NCBI RefSeq assembly: GCF_004923315.1
Contig: NZ_CP039648.1
Location: forward strand, 791,325-855,324
Reading direction: 5' to 3'
DNA length: 64,000 nt
Source of the DNA: Azospirillum sp. TSA2s
GTDB taxonomy: Bacteria; Pseudomonadota; Alphaproteobacteria; Azospirillales; Azospirillaceae
Shown: positions 51,570-59,702 of the stretch, one piece after another
Layout of the letters: each line of letters starts with the position of its first letter
Position numbering within the stretch: the first letter of the stretch is position 1
The notes under the pieces: model-generated
Told to the model about the DNA's origin: nothing
The model's input: the letters and a program-made list of their open reading frames with translations, nothing else
Database searches by the model: none
Translations under genes and position numbers: made by a program

Positions 51570-51947
51570 TCAGCCGCGCGCCCGCAGAACCGCGACCGCC
51601 AGCGCCAGCCAGCCCAGCATGAAGCTCCATCCGCCGGCCGGCGCCGTCATCGGCACCGGCAGCGGTCCGACGGTGGCCAGCGCATAGAGCGTGCCGCAGA
51701 ACAGCAGGATCCCGACGACGAACAGCCATCCGGCGACCCGGAGGGCCGCGCCGCCGATCCTGCCGTTCAGCGCCACCAGCAGCACCAGCGCCAGCGCATG
51801 CGCCATCTGATACTGGCCGGCGATGCGGAACCACTCCTGCGCCTGCGGCTGGGCGGCCAGCGCGTGGCTGGCATAGGCGCCGGTGCCGACCGCCATGGCG
51901 CCGTTCAGCGCGGCGAAGACGATCCAGATCCGGTCGATCACTCCCAC
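51570..51947 (-). CDS. DUF423 small membrane protein
   Basis: This is a 125-residue four-helix inner-membrane protein of the DUF423/YgdD family, function unknown. It shows IWIVFAALNGAMAVGTGAYASHAL, YQMAHALALVLLVAL, VAGWLFVVGILLFCGTLYAL and GGWSFMLGWLALAV. The family's GAxG(AH)..H and YQ.x.H elements are visible. A GTG at 51947 with GGAAGGAC at ideal distance starts the protein; the open frame continues to 52085 with unrelated sequence. Confidence 0.9.
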   Translation of the reverse strand: MGVIDRIWIVFAALNGAMAVGTGAYASHALAAQPQAQEWFRIAGQYQMAHALALVLLVALNGRIGGAALRVAGWLFVVGILLFCGTLYALATVGPLPVPMTAPAGGWSFMLGWLALAVAVLRARG

Positions 51948-52057
51948 GGGCGTCCTTCCCTTCCTTCGCGCCACCGCCGGCTCGTGTTTAGAGCTTGGGG
52001 CAGTGCTATGCTGACGCCTGTCTACACGCAGCCCGGCCGTGCGAGCAAGAATCGACC

Positions 52058-52816
52058 ATGACGTCCGCCACCCCCGCCCCGACACCGCTGGTCAGCATCG
52101 TCACGCCCACCTGGCAGCGCGAGGAGTTCCTGCCGCGCCTGCATGCCTGCATCCGGGCACAGAGCCATGGCGAGATCGAGTGGCTGGTGTTCGACGACAG
52201 CCCGCGCCCGTCGGCCTACCTGAAGGCGCTGGCGAATCCTCGGCTGAAATATTTCTACTCGCCCAGCCGCTACGCCATCGGCGAGAAGCGCAACATCCTG
52301 GCCGAGCATGCCAAGGGATCGGTGATCGTCCACATGGACGACGACGATTTCTATGCGCCGACCTATGTGGAGCGGATGCTTGAGTGGCTCGACCAGGGGC
52401 ATGACTTCGTGAAGCTGTCCGGCTGGTTCCTCTATAGCGTGCCGCACCGGCGCTTCGGCTATTGGGACACGGCCCGCGGCGGCTCGCACCACCGCTGGGG
52501 CCGGCAGACCTGCAGCTATGTCGAGGCACCGGACTCCCCGCCCTCCCCCGACAATCTCGACGGCTACGGCTTCTCCTATGCCTACCGCCGCGAGGTGTGG
52601 GAGGCGGTGCGCTTTCCGGCAGTGAATGCCTGCGAGGACGCGCCCTTCGTCAAGGCCGCGCGCGACCGCTTCCGCGTCGGCGCCTTCCCGGACACGGAGG
52701 GCCTGTGCCTGCACACGCTGCACGCCCGCAGCACCAGCCTGTGCCTGCCGCAGTACGAGTTGCCACCGCTGCTGATGGATCGGCTGTTCGGCCCGGACTC
52801 GGCCGCTTACACCTGA
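52058..52816 (+). CDS. Family 2 glycosyltransferase
   Basis: This 252-residue GT-A-fold enzyme begins LVSIVTPTWQREEFLPRLHACIRAQSHGEIEWLVFDDSP, with the nucleotide-sugar-binding Asp pair at FDDS and the metal-binding HMDDDDFYAPTYVERML. It then diverges into a Trp/Tyr-rich region (WFLYSVPHRRFGYWDTARGGSHH) with a CEDAPF block. Sugar and acceptor are unknown. The upstream 21 codons of the open frame are poor, so ATG 52058 was chosen. Its last bases overlap a small convergent open frame. Confidence 0.85.
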   Translation: MTSATPAPTPLVSIVTPTWQREEFLPRLHACIRAQSHGEIEWLVFDDSPRPSAYLKALANPRLKYFYSPSRYAIGEKRNILAEHAKGSVIVHMDDDDFYAPTYVERMLEWLDQGHDFVKLSGWFLYSVPHRRFGYWDTARGGSHHRWGRQTCSYVEAPDSPPSPDNLDGYGFSYAYRREVWEAVRFPAVNACEDAPFVKAARDRFRVGAFPDTEGLCLHTLHARSTSLCLPQYELPPLLMDRLFGPDSAAYT

Positions 52817-53034
52817 ACGTCGAGGAACATGCCGCGTCGATAGTTGCGCGGCAGGGTCAGCACCCCGTTGACCACCAGGGCGGCCAGTTCGCGCAAGCTC
52901 GGAACCCGCTGCCTGCCTTGCTGGGCGACACCCTCGGCGCGGGCGCGTGCACTGCCCGCGGCAACCCGGCCGCCACCGGAGTCGGGGCGGATCAACTCGT
53001 TCGAACGGTCGCCGGTGCGTCTGGTCTCTACCAT
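52807..53034 (-). CDS. Small protein of unknown function (uncertain)
   Basis: This 75-residue product is unrecognised. It is basic at the N-terminus and ends with SLRELAALVVNGVLTLPRNYRRGMFLDVQV, which looks like folded protein rather than a chance frame. It converges with the glycosyltransferase gene, overlapping by 10 bp. The codon bias is acceptable. The remaining gap (53035-53298) has an AT-rich likely promoter near 53190-53250 for the following gene and nothing else I can see. Confidence 0.4.
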   Translation of the reverse strand: MVETRRTGDRSNELIRPDSGGGRVAAGSARARAEGVAQQGRQRVPSLRELAALVVNGVLTLPRNYRRGMFLDVQV

Positions 53035-53298
53035 CCGCTCTGTTTACCATAAATGCCGCACGGGAGGAAGGGGCGCAGGCGGTGACAATTGTCGTTCGGA
53101 TCCAAGCCGATAGCACAGATCCCGTATCGCTGCCGCCTGGGCAGGCAGCCCCAAGACTGCGGACATTCGCCACAAGGTAATTTCGATAGTGGTAGGGTTT
53201 CCTTTACGTTTTAAGTGCGAACATTTTGTAGACATATTATTTCGCCGGGTGCGACGCATCCGGTCGCTCCATCCAACCGCGATCCTTGCCGAGGCACC

Positions 53299-54921
53299 AT
53301 GACATCGGACGTCGCACGCTTCCTTGGCTTCGCATTTGCCAATGCGGATGTGCTGATCGAGGTGGACGCCCGCGGACTCATCGGCTTCGCCGCCGGTGCG
53401 CTGCAGCATGTCCTGGGCATCACCGATGCCGAGCTGATCGGACAGCCGATCGACCGCATGCTGGCGGCCGGCGACCGCGGGCTGGTGCGGCGCCTGCTGC
53501 GCACCGCCGGCTCCAACCGGCGGCTGGAGCCGCGGACGGTCGCGCTGGCGGGCGGGACACAGGCCACGCTGTCCGGCTATCGGCTCGGACGGTCTCCCAA
53601 CGTGCAACTGACGCTGACCCGGTCGGAAAGCAAGGGAGTCGAGGCACCGGCCCGCGATGCGGAGACCGGGCTGCTCGATCCGGAGGCATTCCAGGCGCAG
53701 CTTGGCGAGCGCTTCGGCGTCGATGTCGGCCAGTCGCCGCCGAAGCTGACGCTCATCAAGATCGCCGATTTCGGCGAGGTCAAATCGCGGCTGGGTCCGG
53801 AACTGACGCTGCGCCTGCTGGGGGAGGTCGGGGCGCTGCTGCGCGTCCATGCCGCCGACGACACGCTGGCGACCCGGCTGGGAGAGGATCGCTTCGGCCT
53901 CGTCCACGGCAGCGACCTGTCGGCCGGCGCGCTTGCCGACGAAATCGCGGTGACCGGCGCCAGCCTGTCGCCGGACGGCCAGCCGCTGGCGTCGGAAAAC
54001 CTGACGCTCGACATGTCGGCCCCCGGCCTCAGCCGCGAGGATGCCGGGCGCGTGCTGATGTTCACGGTGAAGAGCTTCGCCGAGGAGACGGCCAAGTTCG
54101 ACATCTCCACCATGCATGACGCGGTGAAGCTGCTGGTCGACCAGACGGTGACGCGGGTGACCAGCCTGCGCACCACCCTGACCGACGACCGGCTGAAGCT
54201 GCAGTTCCAGCCCATCGTCTCGCTCGCCACCCGCGGCCTGCACCATTACGAGGCGCTGGCCCGCTTCCCCAACGGCGCCCCCGGCCCGACCATCGCCTTC
54301 GCCGAGCAGATCGGCATGGTCCACGACGTCGATTTGCTGGTCTGCGAAAAGGCGCTGGAGACCCTGGGCTCCGACCCGACGCTGCAAATCGCCGTGAACA
54401 TGTCGGCGGCCTCGCTGGGCAGCGACATCTTCGTGGTGGCTTTCCAGCGGCTGGTCGCCCGCGACCCGGCGCTGCGCTCCCGCCTGCTGGTGGAGGTGAC
54501 CGAATCGACCGGCCTGACCGACCTGCCGCGCGCCGCCCGCGTGCTGGAGGAGTTGCGCCGTGCCGGCCACCGCATCTGCCTGGATGATTTCGGGGCCGGC
54601 GCGGCGTCCTTTCCCTACATCCAGGCCCTGCCTGTCGATTTCGTGAAGATCGACGGCAGCTATGTCCGCCGGCTGGGCGGCAGCCCGCGCGACGACGCCA
54701 TCCTGCGCGCCATGGTCGGGCTGTGCCGGGAAATCCGCGTGCAGGTGATCGCCGAGATGGTGGAGACGCAGGATCAGGCGGCGCAGCTCAACGCCTGGGG
54801 TTTCGAACTCGCCCAGGGCTATCATTTCGGCAGACCGGCAGACCGCCCGGCCTACAAGCCGGCCAGCCTCTTCGCCTCGCCGGCCCCCGCCCGCTCCGGC
54901 TTGTCGGACGGCTGGGCCTGA
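53299..54921 (+). CDS. PAS/degenerate-GGDEF/EAL protein, probable cyclic-di-GMP phosphodiesterase
   Basis: This 540-residue protein has a short PAS-like start (ANADVLIEVDARGLIGFAAGALQHVLGITDAELIGQPIDRML). A GGDEF-like domain follows (about 140-260), with active-site GEDRF in place of GGDEF, so cyclase activity is unlikely. The EAL domain (about 290-520) keeps EAL (HYEALARF), NMSAAS, EVTES, LDDFGAGAASF, FVKIDGSYVR, the final catalytic Glu (IAEMVETQDQA) and QGYHFGRP, so c-di-GMP hydrolysis is likely. There are no membrane helices. The ATG at 53299 was chosen over an upstream extension. Confidence 0.88.
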   Translation: MTSDVARFLGFAFANADVLIEVDARGLIGFAAGALQHVLGITDAELIGQPIDRMLAAGDRGLVRRLLRTAGSNRRLEPRTVALAGGTQATLSGYRLGRSPNVQLTLTRSESKGVEAPARDAETGLLDPEAFQAQLGERFGVDVGQSPPKLTLIKIADFGEVKSRLGPELTLRLLGEVGALLRVHAADDTLATRLGEDRFGLVHGSDLSAGALADEIAVTGASLSPDGQPLASENLTLDMSAPGLSREDAGRVLMFTVKSFAEETAKFDISTMHDAVKLLVDQTVTRVTSLRTTLTDDRLKLQFQPIVSLATRGLHHYEALARFPNGAPGPTIAFAEQIGMVHDVDLLVCEKALETLGSDPTLQIAVNMSAASLGSDIFVVAFQRLVARDPALRSRLLVEVTESTGLTDLPRAARVLEELRRAGHRICLDDFGAGAASFPYIQALPVDFVKIDGSYVRRLGGSPRDDAILRAMVGLCREIRVQVIAEMVETQDQAAQLNAWGFELAQGYHFGRPADRPAYKPASLFASPAPARSGLSDGWA

Positions 54922-55053
54922 GGCCGCTCCCACCATCTATAACCGACGCCATACGACCAAATCTTTTCCTTCCGAGTGGAATGAAAGCCGGAGCGGCGAC
55001 GTTCATCGGCTCATGAGGGGACAAGATACCCCCGACACCAGGAGGACGCCGGA

Positions 55054-55407
55054 ATGACTGGCCGTTTTGGTTTTGGAATGAAAGCCGTGGTTCTGGGCGC
55101 TCTGGTCGCCGGATCGATGCTGGGCGCCACCGTCAGCCCCGCCGCCGCCCATGACGGCTGGCGCGGACGAGGCGACCATGGCCGCGAATGGTACGGCCCC
55201 GGCCGCGGCGGCCCGGACTGGCGCTGGGAGCGCCCCCATCACCGTCATTGGCGCGAGCGCGGCGCCTATTACGCCCCGCCGCCCGTCGTCTACGCCCCGC
55301 CCCCGGTGGTTTACGCGCCGCCGCCGCGGGTGATCTATGCACCGCCGCCCGTCGTCTACGCGCCGCCGGTGGTCCCCGGCTTCGGCCTCAGCGTCAACAT
55401 CCGCTGA
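55054..55407 (+). CDS. Exported protein with PPPVVYA tandem repeats
   Basis: This 117-residue product has a signal peptide (MKAVVLGALVAGSMLGATVSPAAA). A short Trp/Arg/His/Gly stretch (HDGWRGRGDHGREWYGPGRGGPDW) is followed by repeats of APPPVVYAPPPVVYAPPPR. Such Pro/Val/Tyr proteins are common in alphaproteobacteria and likely periplasmic or cell-surface; no function is assigned. GGAGGA precedes the ATG at fair spacing. Confidence 0.75.
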   Translation: MTGRFGFGMKAVVLGALVAGSMLGATVSPAAAHDGWRGRGDHGREWYGPGRGGPDWRWERPHHRHWRERGAYYAPPPVVYAPPPVVYAPPPRVIYAPPPVVYAPPVVPGFGLSVNIR

Positions 55408-55444
55408 CGCAACGGCGCTGACGCAACGGCGCTGACGCAACGGC
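55403..55444 (+). repeat. Three exact 14-bp direct repeats over the stop codon
   Basis: GCTGACGCAACGGC occurs three times back-to-back (55403, 55417, 55431). The first copy contains the TGA stop of the PPPVVYA gene. It may be replication-slippage DNA; no role is known. Confidence 0.85.
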
Positions 55445-55550
55445 CCACCCGGCGAAAAGGACGGCTTCCGGCAGAGCGCTCCCCGCATTATGGTGCGCCC
55501 CGTTCGGTAAAGCCGCCCCCGCCGGGGCGCAGCAGCCAGGGAGACGGGCT

Positions 55551-56030
55551 TTGCGGGTTCTTAGTGTGTGCGCCGCGGTGGTGGGCAGCCTTTCCATCGC
55601 CATCGGGATCGCCGGCACGGTTGCCGGTTCCGCCGATGCGGCCGAGCCCCGCCTGATGGCGGCGCTGGGCAACACCGTGCTGACGATGACCGACATCGGG
55701 CCGAATCACACCCAGGTGTCTGTGAACGACAAGCCCGTGTTCGAGGACAAGGAGAGCGACATGCTGTCCTTCGTCGGCGCCTATTCCCTGAAGGACCGTT
55801 GGATCGCGCTGTTCCAGGCCGACACCGGCGCCAAGGACTGCCCCACCCGCTTCCGCATCCTGGAGGTCGGCGGTCCGCAGCCGCTGGTCTCCTATCCCTT
55901 CGGGTCGTGCAGCGATGCCGCCCAGGTCACCATCGACAACGATGTCCTGACCATCTCGATGCCGCAGCCCGCTGGCGGGGGCGAGGCCGCATGGACCTAC
56001 CGCAACGGCAAGATCGGCCGCAGCAAGTGA
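55551..56030 (+). CDS. Exported protein of unknown function
   Basis: The 159-residue product starts with a signal peptide (VCAAVVGSLSIAIGIAGTVAGSADA-AEPRL). The mature part is beta-rich (LGNTVLTMTDIGPNHTQVSVNDKPVFEDKESDMLSFVGAY) and has two Cys (KDCPTRF, GSCSDAA) that could bridge. I do not recognise the family. The start is a TTG at 55551 with GGGAGA upstream; a GTG at 55566 is an alternative. Confidence 0.7.
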   Translation: MRVLSVCAAVVGSLSIAIGIAGTVAGSADAAEPRLMAALGNTVLTMTDIGPNHTQVSVNDKPVFEDKESDMLSFVGAYSLKDRWIALFQADTGAKDCPTRFRILEVGGPQPLVSYPFGSCSDAAQVTIDNDVLTISMPQPAGGGEAAWTYRNGKIGRSK

Positions 56031-56036
56031 GCAATC

Positions 56037-56069
56037 GGCACGGCAGGGTTCCGCGTCCCGCGCCGTGCC
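56037..56069. terminator. Hairpin after the exported protein gene
   Basis: GGCACGGC (56037-56044) pairs perfectly with GCCGTGCC (56062-56069) around a 17-nt loop, just after the stop codon at 56030. No T-tract. Confidence 0.4.
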
Positions 56070-56099
56070 CCTTGCCATGTCCTTCGATTGACGGCGGCA

Positions 56100-56160
56100 G
56101 GCGCAGCTTTTAAGGTCCGGACCTCCGCACATTCCCGTTCCGGGACAGGAAGTTCGCCCC
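56100..56160 (+). ncRNA. Candidate serC leader element
   Basis: The 60 bases before the serC start contain the perfect palindrome AGGTCCGGACCT (56113-56124) and a second hairpin TCCCG-TTC-CGGGA (56133-56145) directly next to the Shine-Dalgarno sequence AGGAAG (56147-56152). The known serC RNA motif of alphaproteobacteria is a leader upstream of serC whose last stem overlaps the ribosome site, which fits the layout. Covariance-model confirmation was not possible here. Confidence 0.45.
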
Positions 56161-57348
56161 ATGATTGCCAGCAGCGCCAGCCGGCCGAGCCGCCGGCCCA
56201 ACACTCCGCTCTTCTCCTCGGGTCCCTGCGCGAAGCGTCCAGGCTGGTCGCTCGACGCGCTGGACGGCGCGCTGCTCGGCCGCTCCCACCGCTCCAAGCC
56301 GGGCAAGGCCAAGCTGAAGGAGGTCATCGACCTCACCCGCGCGGTGCTGGGCATTCCCGGCGACTATCGCATCGGCATCGTCCCCGCCTCCGACACCGGC
56401 GCGGTGGAGATGGCGCTGTGGTCGATGCTGGGTGCCCGCGGCGTCGACATGCTGGCCTGGGAAAGCTTCGGCAAGGAATGGGTGACCGATGTCGCCAAGC
56501 AGCTGAAGCTGCCGGACGTCCGCAACCTGATCGCCCCCTATGGCGAGTTGCCGGACCTGTCGGCGGTCGATTTCAGCCGCGACGTCGTCTTCACCTGGAA
56601 CGGCACCACCGCCGGCGTGCGGGTGGCCGACGGCGACTGGATCGCCGACGACCGCGAAGGGCTGACCATCTGCGACGCCACCTCCGCCGCTTTCGCCATG
56701 GCGCTGCCCTGGCACAAGATCGACGTCGCCACCTGGTCCTGGCAGAAGGTGCTGGGCGGCGAGGCGGCGCACGGCATGCTGGTGCTGAGCCCGCGCGCCG
56801 TCGAACGGCTGGAGAGCTTCCAGCCCGACCGGCCGCTGCCGAAGATCTTCCGCCTGACCAAGAACGGCAAGCTGATCGAAGGCATCTTCGAAGGCGACAC
56901 CATCAACACGCCGTCGATGCTCTGCGTCGAGGATGCCATCGACGGCCTGCGCTGGGCCCTGTCGCTGGGCGGCCTGACCCAGCTGATCCGCCGGTCGGAG
57001 CAGAACCTGCGCATCGTCGCCGAATGGGAGGAGACCAGCCCGTGGGCCGGCTTCCTGGCCAAGGATCCGGCGAACCGCTCCTGCACCTCGATCTGCCTGC
57101 GCTTCACCGACCCCGACGTGACCGCTTTGACCGAGGAGGCGCAGGCCGCCTTCGCCAAGAAGCTGTCCGCCCTGCTGGAGAAGGAGGAAGCCGCCTTCGA
57201 CGCCGGGTCCTACCGCGACGCGCCTCCCGGCCTGCGCCTGTGGGGCGGGGCCACGGTGGAGAACGAAGATATGGAGGCGGTGCTGCCCTGGCTCGACTGG
57301 GCCTTCGCCACCGTCAAGGCGGAGGTTCTCGGACCCAAGCAGGGCTGA
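56161..57348 (+). CDS. serC: Phosphoserine aminotransferase
   Basis: SerC makes 3-phosphoserine from 3-phosphohydroxypyruvate in serine synthesis. This 395-residue form belongs to the class V aminotransferase subgroup of alphaproteobacteria. It shows RPNTPLFSSGPCAKRPGWSLDAL, GRSHRSKPGKAKLKEVIDLTRAVLGIPGDYRIGIVPASDTGAVEMALWSMLG and WSWQKVLGGEAAHGMLVLSPRAVERLESF with the PLP-binding Lys (WQKVLGGE). The sequence NTPSMLCVEDAIDGLRWA follows. Usually serA is next in alphaproteobacteria; here a strong terminator follows at 57401 and no serA is seen. Confidence 0.94.
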   Translation: MIASSASRPSRRPNTPLFSSGPCAKRPGWSLDALDGALLGRSHRSKPGKAKLKEVIDLTRAVLGIPGDYRIGIVPASDTGAVEMALWSMLGARGVDMLAWESFGKEWVTDVAKQLKLPDVRNLIAPYGELPDLSAVDFSRDVVFTWNGTTAGVRVADGDWIADDREGLTICDATSAAFAMALPWHKIDVATWSWQKVLGGEAAHGMLVLSPRAVERLESFQPDRPLPKIFRLTKNGKLIEGIFEGDTINTPSMLCVEDAIDGLRWALSLGGLTQLIRRSEQNLRIVAEWEETSPWAGFLAKDPANRSCTSICLRFTDPDVTALTEEAQAAFAKKLSALLEKEEAAFDAGSYRDAPPGLRLWGGATVENEDMEAVLPWLDWAFATVKAEVLGPKQG

Positions 57349-57400
57349 GGTCGATCAAGCGCGAGCCGGGCCGTAATCCACAGCCCTGCTCCACCCCCTC

Positions 57401-57442
57401 AAAAAGCCCCACCGTGGCACGACCGCCACGGTGGGGCTTTTT
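57401..57442. terminator. Strong Rho-independent terminator after serC
   Basis: An 18-bp perfect stem (57401-57418 with 57425-57442) around a 6-nt loop ends in TTTTT on the plus strand. The left arm starts AAAAA, so it works in both directions. This is the clearest intrinsic terminator in the window. Confidence 0.92.
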
Positions 57443-57565
57443 GCATGGGCGGCTCTTGTGCTTTGCAGCAAAGGTTCGGGCCAAGGAACCGTTCGTACAC
57501 CGCAGCATTTCTGCACCAGTGTGACCGGCCCGACGCGCGTTCCGACCTCGCGAGCTTGACCATGG

Positions 57566-57599
57566 TTATCCACAGAACCGTGGACAAGGTGGTGGATAA
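57566..57599. promoter_or_regulatory. Cluster of DnaA-box-like sequences
   Basis: TTATCCACA (57566-57574) is a perfect DnaA box. CGTGGACAA (57579-57587) and GGTGGATAA (57591-57599) are near matches on the other strand with 7 of 9 and 8 of 9 bases. They lie in the 483-bp gap 57349-57831, which has no convincing gene. The role is unknown: regulation by DnaA, or DnaA titration. No AT-rich unwinding element is seen. Confidence 0.4.
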
Positions 57600-57831
57600 G
57601 CCTGTTGAACCATCGGTGCCGCCTGTCCCGAAACCGTCATGGAGGAAACGGGACCGATTCGCCCCTGCGGTCGCCGGACGGGCGGGGGCGGTTCCCCGGT
57701 TGAGGCACCGCCCTATCCCGAAGATGGTCTGGCAGCCTGTCGGTTGTGTCCCGACTCTTGGAAGGGATTTCCGGCGGTCCCGCTGCAGTGCGGCAACGCC
57801 GGTGCAACGACGGAAGGGCTCGGGAACGACC

Positions 57832-58776
57832 ATGGCGCACTACCTCATCACCGGCGGCTGCGGTTTCATCGGCTCGCATCTGGCCGACCGGCTGCTCGCC
57901 GACGGGCACCGGGTGACGATCCTCGACAACATGTCGAGCGGCCGGCTGGACAACAAGCCGGCTGCGGCGAAGCTGGTGGTGGGCGACGTCGCCGATCCCG
58001 ATGCGGTGCGCGAGGCGATGGCCGGCGATGCCGGGGAGGGCGTGGACGGCGTCTTCCACCTCGCCGCCGTCGCGTCGGTGCAGAAATCGCGGGAGCTATG
58101 GGCGGAGACCCACCGCACCAACCTGCTGGGCACCGTCACCGTGTTCGAGGCGGCGCGCGATGCCAAGCGCGGCAGCCCGATCCCGGTGGTCTACGCCTCC
58201 TCCGCGGCCGTCTATGGCGACAACACCAACACCCCGCTGAAGGAGGACGAGCTGCCGCGCCCGCTGTCGGCCTATGGCGTCGACAAGCTGGGCTGCGAGA
58301 TGCACGCCCGCGTCGCCTGGGCGATCCAGGGGGTGCCGACGGTCGGCTTCCGCTTCTTCAACGTCTATGGCCCGCGCCAGGACCCGATGTCGCCCTATTC
58401 CGGCGTGATCTCCATCTTCGCCCGCCGGGTCGCCCGCGGCGAGGATGTGGAGATCCACGGCGACGGGCAGCAGGTCCGCGACTTCGTCTTCGTCGGCGAC
58501 GTGGTGCGCATCCTGGCGCTGACGATGGAGCGGCGCTTCGCCGGCTCGCAGGTCTACAACCTCTGCACCGGCCGCGCGACTTCGCTGGTGATGCTGCTGG
58601 AGGTGCTGCAGGAACTGTGCAACAGCAAGGTCCGCCGCCGCCACACCGAACCGCGGGCCGGCGACATCCGCGTGTCGATCGGCGACCCGTCGCTGATGCG
58701 CTCCACCTTCGACACCATGTGTCAGGTCGGCCTGCTCCAGGGCCTGAGCGCCACCCTGACCGGCCGTATGCCTTGA
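57832..58776 (+). CDS. NAD-dependent nucleotide-sugar epimerase/dehydratase
   Basis: This 314-residue extended SDR has the Rossmann motif YLITGGCGFIGSHLADRLLADGHRVTILDNMSSG. The catalytic triad is VYASSAAVYGD (Ser/Thr) and SAYGVDKLGCE (Tyr-x3-Lys). FRFFNVYGPRQDPMSPYSGVISIFARRVARGEDVEIHGDGQQVRDFVFVGDVV is the substrate-binding block of UDP-glucose 4-epimerase-like enzymes. It probably makes precursors for surface polysaccharide. The open frame starts far upstream, but the ATG at 57832 is right at the Rossmann fold. Exact substrate unclear. Confidence 0.92.
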   Translation: MAHYLITGGCGFIGSHLADRLLADGHRVTILDNMSSGRLDNKPAAAKLVVGDVADPDAVREAMAGDAGEGVDGVFHLAAVASVQKSRELWAETHRTNLLGTVTVFEAARDAKRGSPIPVVYASSAAVYGDNTNTPLKEDELPRPLSAYGVDKLGCEMHARVAWAIQGVPTVGFRFFNVYGPRQDPMSPYSGVISIFARRVARGEDVEIHGDGQQVRDFVFVGDVVRILALTMERRFAGSQVYNLCTGRATSLVMLLEVLQELCNSKVRRRHTEPRAGDIRVSIGDPSLMRSTFDTMCQVGLLQGLSATLTGRMP

Positions 58777-58833
58777 GGGCGGTGCCATAGGCGGGTATGA
58801 GGGGAAGGGCTCAGTCATCAAGGTGAATAAAAC

Positions 58834-59607
58834 ATGGCCCGCCGCCGATCCCTGCCCCTGCGGGCACTGTTCGTCATCCTGGCGGTCCTCGCCGTCGTCG
58901 CGGTGGCGGAGCGGGTCCACATCATCCCGCCCGGCACACTCGACCGCCTGCTGGGGCAGGAGCCCCACCGCCCGCGCCAGCCGCGCAAGCAGGAGCAGGC
59001 TGAACCACCGCCGCCGGTCGTCGCCCAACCCACCGACAAGATCGACTATGCCGACGTGGCCCGACAACTCGACGGCATCCGGGTGGAGCCGGAGAAGCGC
59101 CGAGGATACGACCGCGATGCGTGGCCGCACTGGCTGGCGCTGGAGGGCGGCTGCCTGAATTCGCGGGAGAAGGTGCTGATCCGCGATTCCCGCCGTCCGG
59201 CGACGCTTGATGCCAAGGGCTGCAGCGTGAAGTCCGGCGACTGGATCGACCCCTACACCGGCGAGCGCTACACCGACCCGCAGATGGTCGACATCGACCA
59301 CCGGGTGCCGCTGGAAGAGGCCTATGCCAGCGGCGGCTACGACTGGAGCCGGGAGAAGCGCGCCGCCTACGCCAACGACACCAGCGACCCGCTGACCCTG
59401 CTGGTCTCCAGCCGCGAGGCCAACCGCGCCAAGGGCTCCAAGGGGCCGGAGGACTGGCTGCCTCCCAAGCGCGACGGCATCTGCCTCTATGTCGCCGACT
59501 GGATCCTGGTGAAGGCGCGCTGGAACCTCAGCATGGACGAGCGGGAGCGGGTGACGGTCGGCAACATCCTGAACGACTGCCGCGCCTCGGCCGGGCAGCA
59601 GCGCTGA
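58834..59607 (+). CDS. Membrane-anchored or secreted HNH endonuclease (DUF1524-like)
   Basis: This 257-residue protein has an N-terminal hydrophobic segment (LRALFVILAVLAVVAVAERV) acting as signal or anchor, a Pro-rich linker, and a C-terminal HNH nuclease fold. The nuclease core reads MVDIDHRVPLEEAYASGGYDWSREKRAAYAND and LLVSSREANRAKGSKGPEDWLPPKRDGICLYVADWILVKARW, the DUF1524/GmrSD-like HNH. DH and the later N/K residues are intact. Relatives are exported nucleases of unknown role, perhaps for using external DNA. It is a monocistronic gene. Confidence 0.85.
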   Translation: MARRRSLPLRALFVILAVLAVVAVAERVHIIPPGTLDRLLGQEPHRPRQPRKQEQAEPPPPVVAQPTDKIDYADVARQLDGIRVEPEKRRGYDRDAWPHWLALEGGCLNSREKVLIRDSRRPATLDAKGCSVKSGDWIDPYTGERYTDPQMVDIDHRVPLEEAYASGGYDWSREKRAAYANDTSDPLTLLVSSREANRAKGSKGPEDWLPPKRDGICLYVADWILVKARWNLSMDERERVTVGNILNDCRASAGQQR

Positions 59608-59702
59608 CGCAGCCCTGCCCTGTCCGCTGCTTTGTTGGGCGTACCAGCGGTTTCGCGCTACCGTCCGCCCCAAAATCAGATGGCTGGAAATGGGAGGAAT
59701 GC

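Noticed and set aside
57566..57599. Chromosomal replication origin
   Set aside because: Only three boxes, no AT-rich unwinding region, and none of the usual origin neighbours are present.
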